A stretch of 64,000 nucleotides of DNA. Source: Elmis aenea (Eukaryota > Arthropoda > Insecta > Coleoptera > Elmidae). The stretch covers positions 16,950,544-17,014,543 of the forward strand of contig OX393582.1 of the NCBI GenBank assembly GCA_947652605.1, read 5' to 3'. A program made the position numbers and the translations under genes. The number at the start of each line of letters is the position of its first letter. The stretch's first letter is position 1. Positions 43,616 through 54,400 of this stretch are shown piece by piece. The notes under the pieces were generated by a model. That model was not told the DNA's origin. It searched no databases and saw only the letters and a list, made by a program, of their open reading frames with translations.

Positions 43616-45447
43616 TATACAGGGTGAGTCACGACGGACGCGTCGGAGTTTTATGGCCAAACGGTTTATATTTTCCAATTTCTGTCGCTGTTAGATTATG
43701 TAAGTCAATAAGGGCTACATTTTAAAAATATTTTCAAATATACAGTGTGCTCCAAAAAAGAGTGGCATATCAAAGTTATACTTTTTCTTATGGAACACCC
43801 TATATATTTTTACATTTTTGGATTCCTCTTTAAATTTAATTCAAAAGATGTAAAAGGTCATATGGGTCTAAAGTCAACCGTTCTCGTGAAAATTGCATTT
43901 TCATGAAAATACAGTATTTTCAAAAATTTTCAACATTTGAACACTTTGACAAGTCTAAAGAAATTCGCTTGGGGATAAGATTGACAATAGATTATGTAAC
44001 ACTTTGCACCACCTACATTTTTAAAATATTATACAGGATTTTTTTTACGCTTGGTCAAACTTGTGAAACTTTAAACATCGATAACTCAATTTTTTTAAAT
44101 ACAACACCCTATATTTTTGTACACTGTCTTATAGAAAATTTAATTCTCTTTCGAAAATATTAAGGCTGTTTTTCACCTAAAATTGATATTTTTCGAGATA
44201 TCGCGATTTTATTGTTAATTATTAGGGCAAAGTAATATTTTCAAGTAGGCTATGAAGGTAGACAGCGGTAATTTGAAACAATTGAAAGAAAAAACAAGAA
44301 ACTTATAATTTTGTCGTGTTCCTACACATTTTTGACATTTTTTTAATAAGAAAGTTGTAGTTTTACCATTTTTACGTTTAAATAGAGGTTTCTGATCAGG
44401 GTCACAATATTTTTCATATAATTGAGTTTGATCGTTTGCCAAGTCCTAAAAACCGATTGATAATGTATTAGGTACGCGAACGGAACGCTGATTTAAAAAA
44501 AAAGTAATACTGACTTGTCTAATTTTACATTTAAAAAAAAAAAACATGGTTGGTACCGTTTTCGGTAGAGTGTCGTAGTGTCGTATCGTAAACAGACAAA
44601 AATTGGTTTATAGGATTTAGTAATTATCTTATAACACTGGTCCAATAAATAAATGAATAAACAATATAAAAAAATCTCTATATTAACATAAGTATGGTAA
44701 AACTACAACTTTCCTATAAAAATATGTCAAAAGTGTGTAGGCAAACGATAAAATTATAAGTTTCTTGTTTTTTCTTTCAATTGTTTCAAATTACCACTGT
44801 CTACCTTCATAGCCTACTTGAAAATATTACTTTGCCCTAATAATTAACAATAAAATCGCGATATCTCGGAAAATATCAATTTTAGGTGAAAAACAGCCTT
44901 AATATTTTCGAAAGAGAATTAAATTTTCTATAAGACGGTGTAAAAAAATATAGGGTGTTGTATTTAAAAAAAAATGAGTTATCGATGTTTAAAGTTTCAC
45001 AAGTTTGACCAAGCGTAAAAAACGCCCTGTATAATATTTTAAAAATGTAGGTGGTGCAAAGTGTTACATAATCTATTGTCAATCTTATCTCCAAGCGAAT
45101 TTTTTAAGACTTGTCAAAGTGTTCAAATGTTGAAAATTTTTGAAAATACTGTATTTTCATGAAAATGCAATTTTCACGAGAACGGTTGATTTTAGACCCA
45201 TATGACCTTTTACATCTTTTGAATTAAATTTAAAGAGGAATCCAAAAATGTTAAAATATATAGGGTGTTCCATAAGAAAAAGTATAACTTTGATATGCCA
45301 CTCTTTTTTGGAGCACCCTGTATGTTTGAATTTTTTTTTAAAATGTAGCCCTTATTGACTTACATAATCTAACAGCGACAGAAATTGGAAAATATAAACC
45401 GTTTGGCCATAAAACTCCGACGCGTCCGACGTGACTCACCCTGTATA
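43616..45447. mobile_element. Fold-back element 5 (1832 bp, multiple internal tips)
   Basis: Arms 43616 to about 44380 and about 44690 to 45447 are reverse complements (about 760 bp each). The outer tip is TATACAGGGTGAGTCACGAC. Further tips lie inside both arms in matching positions: 43740 / 45323 (TACAGTGTGCTCC and GGAGCACCCTGTA), 43793 / about 45270 (ACACCCTATATAT), about 44030 / 45033 (TATACAGGATTTT and GCCCTGTATA), and about 44104 / 44955. The centre of about 300 bp is unique. No coding sequence. Confidence 0.9.
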
Positions 45448-46070
45448 CTGCGTCTCCCCAGTAGAAGTAAACAATTACAAATGTTTGCCAAGTGGATACA
45501 GTTAAACAATCAAAGTAATGCTGTTATATTAACACTTGAGGTCGTTATAATATACAAAAAATAATATTTTAGTAATTTAAAATAGTTTTGTGGCTGCATT
45601 ACATGTAAAACAACCCCAGTTGCAATGCCTAGGGTTTATTTTAATCAATTATGTTATACTTAAGAAAACTTTTATTCCAAACGAATTTAACAAAATATAC
45701 GAAATTTAATTAATGCTCAAAGATAACTAAATGGAAAAACTCGCAAGACCTGGTGGTAGATGACTTATCGTAAACAGAATAGAAAACACAAACAAAAGTT
45801 TCGATCAGCTACTTGAAACTTGACATAAAAGCATCGGTGATCTCAAAAAGAAACAACAGTCTAGTCTAGACTCCAGACGAAACAAAAATCATTTGATTTA
45901 TCTCAGACTACTACAAATTTTTTAAAAAAAACTTACGATGCGGTCAAACGTATTAAAAGCAAAATATATATTCTGGAAGTTTAAATGAGGTTTGTCCAAG
46001 CAAGGCTATGTACTATCAGGATTCTGCGCAGTATCTATCGCGTTTCAACAGTCTGATAGTTCACCGGAAC
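45448..46070. other. Spacer with possible LINE scraps
   Basis: AT-rich. The GAACTGAATGCATAAGAGAAG stretch near 46063 leads into the LINE piece that follows; nothing earlier is firm. Confidence 0.5.
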
Positions 46071-46074
46071 TGAA

Positions 46075-46605
46075 TGCATAAGAGAAGTAAAAAAATGCAA
46101 ATATTTAGGAGTCATTTTTAACCAATTAGTAAATAGCCACGAGGAAACCAAAAATCTTATAAATAATGGCAGGAATGTAATAAAATCACTGAATTCATAT
46201 ATTTTGCCAAAAAAATATTAGAAAAGAAACGAAGAAAAGGATGTACAAAAGTATTCTACAACCTGTAATAATATACGGCGCAGAAGTGTGGGATTTAAAT
46301 GATAAAAATAAGAGGAAATTATTTACTGGAATGGACTGCTTAAGGAGAAGCTGTAGAAAATCAAGAAGAGTTAGTAGAAACGAAACAACTAATATGGTTT
46401 AAACACACTAAAAGGATGAATCAAAGTAGGTGGCCTAGAAAAATGTAAGAATGGATTCCGACCGAGAAAAGGAACAGAGGACGACCAAGAAAAAGCCGGA
46501 GAGTAGATTTGGAAGAGACAATGAGAAGTAGAGGTTTGGAGAAGAACATACATATGTTACGACAGGGAGAAATGGAAACTGGGGACGGAGAGGCTGTAGA
46601 TTGCC
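46075..46605 (+). pseudogene. LINE C-terminal region
   Basis: Across frames: IREVKKCKYLGVIF, NNGRNVIKSLNSYILP, KILYKSILQPVIIYGAEVWD, RKLFTGMDCLRRSCRKSRR, LIWFKHTKRMNQSRWPRK, GRPRKSRRVDLEETMR and an acidic/aromatic end. This is the thumb-to-tail region of an insect LINE of the same broad type as at 1-354 and 27168-28168. Several frameshifts and stops. Its 3' end lies directly beside the tip of the next fold-back element. Confidence 0.8.
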
Positions 46606-46620
46606 GTAGAAATCTGTGTA

Positions 46621-47518
46621 TATACAGAGTGTTCCTGTTATCGGTGTAAATATTTTAAGTGGTGATAGAGGACCTCTTTATTAAAAAACATTTCAAGTTA
46701 AACTTTTTCCTAAACTCAAATGCTAAGCAGATATCAACACACTTACTTTTTTACACTTCTGCATTTAAAAAGCTCTGACGCCGAAAATATCAATTTTATC
46801 GTACGATAAAAAGTTTTTTAATAGAGCATAAAATTCTCTACAAAATTAGTTATCATCATTTTTTGTCTACAGACAATGGTTTAAAAGTTAAAAAGCAGTT
46901 TGTACAAAAAAAAATTTAAAAACTTTGTTTCTTAGACTTTGCAACCGCTGTTTGTTTAAAACGAAAGGTTGTACAAAAAAAACGGACTGCCCATTCCGGG
47001 TAGCATATTTTATGGGCTAAAACTTTGGTTCAGTGAATGTTTTCGGAAAATTAAACCGATTTTCCAGAAAAGCTGAAAATAAGGAACAGAGTGTAAACAT
47101 GAAATTTTGAGCAATATGTTTTCCACTTAAAATTGCCAAAGCATCGGAACTATTAATATTATGTAGATCATCAGTTTCAAGGCTTTTTATGAAGTTTGAA
47201 ATGCTCTACAAGACTACTCCTAATCATTTTTTTAAGGAGCTAACGAGCAAACAACAAAAAATCGTAGTCAACTTGATAACTTTTTTGATGGCCAGTTCTA
47301 GTTAGGTGGCTACACGGAAAGCTTTGAGGTATTTTACGATAATATTGATATTTTCGGCGACAGTCTTATAAATGCAGAAGTGTAAAAAAATCAAGTAAGA
47401 GTTGATATCTGCTTAGCATTTGATTTTAGGAAAAAGTTTAACTTGAAATTTTTTCTAATAAAAAGGTCCTCTATACCCACTTAAAATATTTGCACCGATA
47501 ACGGGGACACCCTGTATA
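46621..47518. mobile_element. Fold-back element 6 (898 bp)
   Basis: Arms of about 220 bp (46621-46840 and about 47310-47518) are reverse complements: TATACAGAGTGTTCCTGTTA, CGGTGTAAATATTTTAAGTG, AGAGGACCT, AAACTTTTTCCTAAA and TGCAGAAGTGTAAAAAA-type sequence. The left tip has one change (CAGAG for CAGGG); the right tip CACCCTGTATA is intact. TA flanks on both sides. Non-coding centre. Confidence 0.87.
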
Positions 47519-48570
47519 TTATTACATGTTTAAAATAAAATCTTAGAAACAATAACGGTGTTTTTAAATATCAATAAATTCAGCTTGATCCTCGTCTCTC
47601 GAAATCAACGTTATTATCACGCTTAATTAACTTTGTCTAGCCACACAACGAGCAAATATAGATAGTTTAGTTTTTCGATTACATCTTGAAAGCTTATAAT
47701 TTTTTCGAAAACAAAAGCACTACCGAATAAACAACTTTTGTCCCATATAATCGACATCACATCTATTATAGTTTGCGAAATACCAATAACGAGAAATTAA
47801 CTTTGAACAGCCTGTGGCCGACTGCACTATGAGCCAGAGTCAATCTCTGGTGCTTTTCATTCGCGTCATGCAAAATTAAAATTCACCGCCAGTTTCAGTG
47901 ACCGATATATTTGGTTCCAATAACGTGTTACCTAAAATATCGTTATTGATGTGATAACGAAACAGTGTAATCCGTTTCAGTAACCGTGTTATTCCGGCCA
48001 ATTTAATAGAAGCTCAGCATAGCGATAATATGTCATCCGCATTCAATGTCGGGAATAACAGGTCATTGTTTTAGAGATTCGCAGAAGGGGTTCACTTCGT
48101 TATCAAGTAAATTTGACACAGTAAGAGCATTCCAATAGTTACGATTATTGATGTAATCCCATTGCTTTTAAGATAATGGAACAGGCATCTAAATAATGGA
48201 CACAACCTTAATGCACTGAACAGTAGCATTTAAGCAAACATCAGTCTTGTTGCTGTAAAGTGACTTGCTACAGTCTTTGTCATTAATTTGATAATGGCAA
48301 GCGTAATACAGTACTAGAAATGCTTTTAAGACGCGATATTACGTTCTGGTTTATACATCGCTAATGATCTGCTCAGGCTCAGAATTCAGAATAAGAACAA
48401 CTTTAAGGCCGCAGTCACACGAGCGTTAGGCCTGGCACACACAGAGCGTTTTGAACCTTATGTATTACGTCCATAAGGCCACTACCGGAAATAAAACCGT
48501 TAATATTTTAAAGTTTTTTTTTCGGGATCCGATCAATAACTTTTGAATTTATATTGCGCCCTTATTGACA
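47519..48570. other. Non-coding stretch with repeated AATAACG words
   Basis: Words such as CGTTATTGATGT, CAATAACGTGTT and ACCGTGTTATTCC recur between 47560 and 48150 without regular spacing. At about 48411-48460 AAGGCCGCAGTCACACGAGC and TTAGGCCTGGCACACACAGA look like Harbinger-type ends beside TTA, without partners. No gene recognised. Confidence 0.45.
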
Positions 48571-48591
48571 AAAAGGTTGCCGACCCCTGTA
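48571..48591 (-). repeat. Isolated hAT terminus
   Basis: AAAAGGTTGCCGACCCCTG, read on the other strand as CAGGGGTCGGCAACCTTTT, is a typical hAT end. No partner end was found. Confidence 0.45.
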
Positions 48592-49008
48592 CCACGACAT
48601 AGAAATAACGTGACTACTTACACGCACAATGTCTGTTAAATTTAACGTTCTGGCAACGTTCTTAACGAACGACATATGCTACAATGTCCGCTGAGCACCG
48701 GTACCTACATTGTAGTATGTTATACAGAGTTTACGTTTACCGTGTTCTCCCCAAGCCCTTTTGCCGGGCGGTTTGCCCGACCGATTTTTTTGACCCCCCG
48801 GCTGATAAATTTGTTGATAAATGCATATTGTAAAATCATAAAAATCTTTAAAGTAAAATGTTAAACTGATGGTTGCTAAAATAAAATGACAGAACAAGTT
48901 GAAACGTTAAATGAAACTTAAAGGTGGGTACACACACAACTGCAAGCTTGACAAGCATGCATTATCAATCATTTTGTACAAGCATGCACAATTTGCCCTT
49001 CGCCACCA

Positions 49009-49012
49009 CACG
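49009..49012. other. Target duplication CACG, left
   Basis: CACG directly precedes the left LTR and is repeated at 55448-55451 after the right LTR, as expected for a 4-bp Ty3/Gypsy integration. Confidence 0.9.
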
Positions 49013-50059
49013 TGTTACGTGACTTTTGGCGGACATGGTACATCAAAGTTTAGTGCGCCGATCGTGACTTTAGTTTGGGTTTCGGCCGCGATAGCCGTTG
49101 TAAATTTGGATTTTTGATTTCCGAAAGGAGGTGTGACTTGACAGCCGACCGTTAAGCGTCGACGAGTGGTGTTAGTGCGTTATTCTACGTATGTAATTTG
49201 GTTGTGGTCCATTGGTGGCGTCGTTATGAAAACGCCGGCTTTAATGCCAATTTTGGGACCATAACGCAAGTGCAGGTTGTTAGTGAGCATCGTTGCTAAG
49301 GTTGATTCATTGGATAAACCGGGCTGTTTTGCCGATATACGACAAGCTCGCTACACCGGAGAAAATCAAGCAAATAAACGTACAGCGTGACTCCAGTTGC
49401 TGCAAACACCATTTCCTCGTCTCCATTCTTCGCTACGAGTGCAAAAGTTTAAGCGTTAATATCGAGTGAACGACACGTGCCGCCGAAAACTCTGATAAGG
49501 TATCGTCTTTGTTATTTATACCGCCTGTGGTTAACTGCGCCCCCCCCCTTATGACGTTATTGTGTTAATGTTTGTTGTTAGATTAATTATTAATTTGCTT
49601 ACTGTTTAAATTAACTGGTTGATCACTATTGTGCGATCATTTCAATTTGAGCATTATTGATTGTTAACTTTATCTGAACATTTATTGGTTAGTAACATTA
49701 AGATGATCATTTTGTCCCCTCACTCCTAGGTGAGGTATGTGATTTATTTTTGGTTGTGCTTTAAACTTATTGCAACCTATTTGATTGATTTGATTTAATT
49801 ATATGTTTGTCTTTGTCAAGTTTATGTGTTATTAAAGGCATATATCGTTCAAGCCTACGAGTTCTTTATTTCCCTTCTCAGTTTTTTTACTATTTGAAAC
49901 CTTGCAAAATTAAATAGTGTGGCGCCCTTATTCCTGTCTTTAAGTTTCTTTCTAATTCGGACCTACCCCTTCTCGTCTGAACTAGCCGCGAGTCCGAACC
50001 ACCCGTTCTTGTTGCAAGAGCATTGGCTTTCTTGGAAAGTGGCCGATAATCGTGTAACA
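49013..50059 (+). repeat. 5' LTR (1047 bp)
   Basis: Starts TGTTACGTGACTTTTGGCGG and ends ...CGATAATCGTGTAACA. TGTTAC and GTAACA are the short inverted termini. A nine-C run is at about 49539-49548 (GCGCCCCCCCCC). It should hold promoter and polyadenylation signals; TTATTTATACC near 49512 is a TATA-like candidate only. Confidence 0.95.
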
Positions 50060-50063
50060 AAAT

Positions 50064-50081
50064 TGACGCCCAACATTAGGG
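50064..50081 (+). promoter_or_regulatory. Primer-binding site
   Basis: TGACGCCCAACATTAGGG begins four bases after the 5' LTR. It resembles the TGGCGCCCAAC-type primer sites of many Gypsy elements, which pair with the 3' end of a tRNA. The tRNA is not identified, and base 3 (A) differs from the usual TGG. Confidence 0.7.
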
Positions 50082-50663
50082 GCTTTGTGTAACTAAACCT
50101 TGTTGGCTTTGTGTAACTATACTTACTCATTTAGGGACTTGTTTGATAATTGCCTTTATCTTGTAAATTTTTCTTTTGCAATTTTTCTAGAATTTTATAT
50201 CTTGCTACGTGTGTTGCATATATCTAGGCGTTCCTAATAAATGCAAGCATACATTTATTCTAGTTTCGTTACGCTTCTTTATGCTTTGACCTCTCTGCTA
50301 CATGTTTTCGACTTTGCTACTTGTTTTTAGGATTTCTGATATACAGGGTTGAACAACAATTTGGTACTTTGTCTTTTTATTGGTTCTATAGATTCCTTAG
50401 AAGGATTTACGCAATTTTGCACATTTTCTATATACAGAGCCAGTCAAAATTTTTGTCCAATTTTTTTTTTTTATTGCTTTATAGGTTTTTGGAAGTCTTT
50501 TGCGACCAGACTTGATACGTAGGTACAGTTTCGGTCAAAAATTTAGTCCAAATAATTTTTCTTTTAGGCTATTTAGTTGCTTTTCTTTCTTTTTGGGGTG
50601 TTTTCTTCCTTCTCGAAGGAAAGTCAATTACTTGTTATACTTTACTGATTTTGACTAGATACA
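50082..50663 (+). other. Leader of the LTR element with imperfect repeats
   Basis: A 600-bp untranslated leader. GGCTTTGTGTAACTA occurs twice (50081 and 50107). From 50340 three related segments follow, each with a GTCAAAATTT-like start and a TTTATAGG-like end. TATACAGGGTTGAAC at about 50340 is close to the fold-back tip, possibly by chance. Confidence 0.6.
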
Positions 50664-53309
50664 ATGGCACCGTTGTGCATTTGGAAAGATTTTATTGACT
50701 CTCTGAATCAAGGTGAGCTCGCGTATGAGTTAACGAGCCGTGGTTTTCCGTCCGCTACAGTAGCCGAGATGAGAAAGTCAGTTCGTGGCGTGCTTAAATT
50801 GTATTCAGAAAAATCGCTATCGCAAGTTGCCTATACGGTTGAGTTTAACGATGATAAGTTAGCTATCACTAGAAATTTAATTGAATTAGAATCGGCACTT
50901 CAAACTTTTGAAGGTGATACGAAAGCTGCGTGTTTCCGTCGTACTTCGGCGCTGATGAAACATACTGATCGACGCCTTGAACTCGCTAACCCTACTACCG
51001 GCGAGATGAAAAGTGAACTTAATGCGCTTCGACTGCGTGCGCATGAGCTTAAAACAGAGTTCGAAAACGCTTACAAACGCGCGTTACGTGATCAGACTGT
51101 TCCACCAACCACCAGTACTCCGCTTCGTAATGCGGTGACACATGTGTCAGATGACTCGTCCGACGAAGGCGATATTCTAGTTCCTCCGGTTTCTCAAACA
51201 TTTTCTGCAAAGTTTGTTCCTGTCTCGAAATGGGGCATTACGTTTAGTGGACGAAGCGATGCTTCCGTTAGCTCTTTCTTGGAACGTGTTGAAGAACTAA
51301 GAATAGCGCGTAATGTTAGTACCTTTCAATTATTTTCTTCGGCTATCGACCTGTTTGAAGGCGATGCTCTTTTATGGTATCGTTCAGTGCGCGAGGATAT
51401 TCGCGACTGGAATTCTCTAGTTATTAATCTTCGTCAAGCATTTTTACCATCAGATTATGACGAGAGATTGAGACAAGAAATCTACAATCGTTTACAAGGA
51501 TCTTCCGAACGCCCAACTTTATTTGTTGCTGCTATGCGCAATTTATTTCGCAGATTGACCTTCATTCCTTCTGAGTCTGAACAACTTCATCGTATTATCT
51601 GCAATCTACGTCCTAAATATTCGCAAAGCTTACTTTTTCAACAACCGACTACCTTTACTAAACTCGTTTCATTGTTACGCACGTTAGAGGATGCAGAGAT
51701 TCGGAATCGACGTTTTGAACCTCGATCTGGACCCGAACCTTTGCTGGAACCTGACTTAGCGTGTACGCAACGATCTTCTCGCCAACGTATCGATAAAGTT
51801 GATGTTCCTTCTTCTCTTAAACGTACTAAACCTATTGCGTCTGTTTCTACCTCGAGTACGGTACCTTCTGAGACTGTTATTGCTTCTTCTTCCAAACCTT
51901 TCGCTTCCATGACGTGCTGGAATTGTGGGAAAACCGGTCATTTTTCTCCTTCTTGTCCCCAACCCCAGAAACGTCACCATGTTGTTCCAGATACTTTGTC
52001 TCGGTCTGTTCCTAAACTTGATGTCGTGGAACCTGCCATTATTCCTTCTCCACTTCAGACTTCTGATGAGTGGTATTGTCGCTTACGTACCTCTATCGAA
52101 ACCAACCCGGATAAATATCCTGTTTGGCGTGTCGACAATGGTAAGGTCTTTAAGTATACTTCTCCTCGTATTCGTGGGCTCGATCCGGAATGCGATAACT
52201 GGAAGTTTGTTGTTCCTACGGAACTTCGTCGAGATCTCATCAATGAGAACCATGACTTACCAACTGCCGGTCACGCTGGTGTGTTCAAAACGTTTGAGCG
52301 TTTGGCCACACGTTACTATTGGCCTAAAATGAGATCCTCTGTTGCTAGATATGTCCGGAGATGTGCAGTTTGTGCCGCACATAAGGTAGAACAGAAGAAA
52401 CCTTATGGTTTTATGGTACCTCGTGCTAGACCTTCTCGTCCTTGGCAGTTCCTCTGCATTGATATTGTTGGACCACTTCCTCGTTCGCCTAAAGGCTATA
52501 CCTTTATTCTTGTTGTCGCTGATTGCTTTACTAAATACTCTTGCTTCTTTCCTCTTCGTCGTGCTACAGCTGCTGCGGTTTGTCGCGCTGTAGAAGATGA
52601 AATTTTTTTAGTTTATGGTACACCGCAATACATTATCTGTGATAATGGTGTACAATTTCGTAGTAGAGAGTTTGGCTCTCTATGTGAAAGCTATCGCTGT
52701 AAAATTCTATTCAATGCTCCTTACCATCCGCAAGCTAATCCTGCAGAACGCATTAACCGCGTACTAAAAACTATGCTTTCTTCGTATGTTGCGGATAACC
52801 ACCGAAAGTGGGATTCGCTATTGCCAAAAGTTGCTTGTGCTATTCGCACGTCCAAACATGAAGTAATTGGTCACTCTCCTTTCTTTGCTAACTTCGGGCG
52901 TGAGCACCACTTATATGGAGATCACATGGGACGACCACCCGATCTCAATGAACCGATTGAAGATCCCGATCGCACTGTTGACGAACCTGGCTTACGAACG
53001 AAAGGCATAGAACAACTGCGTTTGGATATTAAGAATCGATTGAACAAGGCTTACGAACACGCTAGCCGACGTTACAATCTTCGTCGACGCCCAGTTGAGT
53101 TTGCCGTAAACTCACTTGTGTGGCGCAGAAACTTTGCTTTGTCCAACGCCGCTGCTTACGTCAACGCCAAACTCGCTGCGAAATTTATTGGTCCCTTTAC
53201 TGTTCTGAAACGTGTGTCTCCTTGGACTTACCAGTTAGCTGACGAGTCTGGTAAAGACGTAGGTACCTGGCATGTTCAAGATATGAAGCCATATCTTGCT
53301 GAAGACTAA
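50664..53309 (+). CDS. Gag-integrase fusion polyprotein (881 aa)
   Basis: One uninterrupted frame from ATG 50664 to TAA 53307. Residues 1-180 are a charged N-terminal region. Residues 185-345 are a retrotransposon Gag domain (FSGRSDASVSSFLERVEELR, GDALLWYRSV, LRQEIYNRLQGS). A zinc knuckle CX2CX4HX4C lies at C418, C421, H426 and C431. At about 435-447 the sequence jumps to VVPDTLSRS, a motif normally found after RNase H. Residues 517-575 form the integrase zinc domain (H530, H537, C567, C570). The catalytic core has D600, D660 and E695, with 34 residues between the last two. Residues 800-881 are the C-terminal tail (KFIGPFTVLKR, WHVQDMKPYL). Protease, RT and RNase H are missing and the join is in frame. 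The open frame and conserved ligands suggest selection or recent origin. Confidence 0.95.
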   Translation: MAPLCIWKDFIDSLNQGELAYELTSRGFPSATVAEMRKSVRGVLKLYSEKSLSQVAYTVEFNDDKLAITRNLIELESALQTFEGDTKAACFRRTSALMKHTDRRLELANPTTGEMKSELNALRLRAHELKTEFENAYKRALRDQTVPPTTSTPLRNAVTHVSDDSSDEGDILVPPVSQTFSAKFVPVSKWGITFSGRSDASVSSFLERVEELRIARNVSTFQLFSSAIDLFEGDALLWYRSVREDIRDWNSLVINLRQAFLPSDYDERLRQEIYNRLQGSSERPTLFVAAMRNLFRRLTFIPSESEQLHRIICNLRPKYSQSLLFQQPTTFTKLVSLLRTLEDAEIRNRRFEPRSGPEPLLEPDLACTQRSSRQRIDKVDVPSSLKRTKPIASVSTSSTVPSETVIASSSKPFASMTCWNCGKTGHFSPSCPQPQKRHHVVPDTLSRSVPKLDVVEPAIIPSPLQTSDEWYCRLRTSIETNPDKYPVWRVDNGKVFKYTSPRIRGLDPECDNWKFVVPTELRRDLINENHDLPTAGHAGVFKTFERLATRYYWPKMRSSVARYVRRCAVCAAHKVEQKKPYGFMVPRARPSRPWQFLCIDIVGPLPRSPKGYTFILVVADCFTKYSCFFPLRRATAAAVCRAVEDEIFLVYGTPQYIICDNGVQFRSREFGSLCESYRCKILFNAPYHPQANPAERINRVLKTMLSSYVADNHRKWDSLLPKVACAIRTSKHEVIGHSPFFANFGREHHLYGDHMGRPPDLNEPIEDPDRTVDEPGLRTKGIEQLRLDIKNRLNKAYEHASRRYNLRRRPVEFAVNSLVWRRNFALSNAAAYVNAKLAAKFIGPFTVLKRVSPWTYQLADESGKDVGTWHVQDMKPYLAED

Positions 53310-54388
53310 TACGACATTTTCTGTTACTTGTTGGTCCACTTTCTCTTTACTTAGTTGCTTTCCCTACTGGGAATTTTCTTTGGACTGACAGTTTCTATGC
53401 TCGTGTTTGGTCGATGTCTCGGCTTCATCATTTGACGTTTAGCAACTTTCTGTTTCTTTCTCTTTTCTCTCCTTCTTGGTTCAGGATGAAGAATTGGCCA
53501 AGGGTGCGTGGTTACCAGGGGTAAAAGCCCCCTAAACACCCGCTTTCTCTCCTTCTTGGTGCAGGATATAGAATTGGCCAAGGGTGTGTGGTTACCAGGG
53601 GTAAAAGCCCCCTAAACACTCGCTTTGTTTTTGTCTTTCTTTGGAACTTTCTTCTTTCTAGAAATGACTGATGATGGATAGATGCGAACATGACGACAAG
53701 CGATCAGTTCTCGGAACCCTGACTCTTTGGACTCAGACCGAGCCGCCTCTGTCAGAGTAGATGAGTGACGGATGACTGCTGTCTTTTGGTTTCACTGTGT
53801 GATCTCTCCTGGATAGGTGGATCACGACAGCGCTTTTCTTTGCCCAAAGTCCGCGATATATTTCTTACCAGTTTCGAGGATAAACCGATTGGTTTATACC
53901 TCTTTAGTCTCAGTTCAGTGTCCTTATCGGCGCTGTGTTAGTAGGTTACGTTGGTTCCTCTTGGACCTTTCGGTTCTTTCTTTTGGTTTCTTTTTATTAC
54001 TACTTTTCTTTTAGGCAATAATTTTTTTGCGTGTTTGTGGGAATTAAGTCCCGTGTGATGTTAGTGATTTGCTTATCATTTGTTGGACTATTTTCGAGAA
54101 TCCTTTTTTTTCTTAAATTTTTATTTCGTTACCGTTCTGCTATATTGGGTATTAGACAATCCTGATCTTCGGCGCTGTTATGTAATCTTTAGCGACGGTC
54201 AGAATTGATCCCCAATCTAGAAGATATTCTTTATATTTTGCTTTAAAAATTATTTTTGTTTTGTTTAACTGTTAGGGTTATTGTAGCATTATAACTGTTA
54301 GGGATTTTGTAGTATCATTATAGTAAAATGTGTCGTTAGTTTAGTGCTAGGAAAAAAAAAAGTCTGCGACTTTTTTTTCTTTACTACT
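53310..54388 (+). other. 3' untranslated region of the LTR element
   Basis: About 1.08 kb between the stop codon and the polypurine tract. Apart from the tandem duplication at 53465-53627, no coding sequence or envelope-like gene is visible. The long minus-strand frame at 53351-53581 is a by-product of the repeats. Confidence 0.75.
53465..53627 (+). repeat. Two tandem 80-bp units in the LTR element
   Basis: Copies 53465-53544 and 53545-53624 share CTCTCCTTCTTGGT, AGAATTGGCCAAGGGTG and GTGGTTACCAGGGGTAAAAG, with a few substitutions. Each contains AGGGGTAAAAGCCCCCT, which can form a small hairpin. Confidence 0.88.
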
Positions 54389-54400
54389 TAGAGGGGGATT
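54389..54400 (+). promoter_or_regulatory. Polypurine tract
   Basis: TAGAGGGGGATT lies immediately before the 3' LTR; AGAGGGGGA is the purine run expected to prime plus-strand synthesis. Confidence 0.85.

Noticed and set aside
51638..51980. Overlapping minus-strand frames within the Gag-integrase gene
   Set aside because: Shadows of the real plus-strand gene with arginine/serine-biased composition.
53817..54014. Possible envelope-like small gene after integrase
   Set aside because: Only 65 codons ending in a hydrophobic run, without signal peptide or conserved motif; explained by T-rich 3' sequence.
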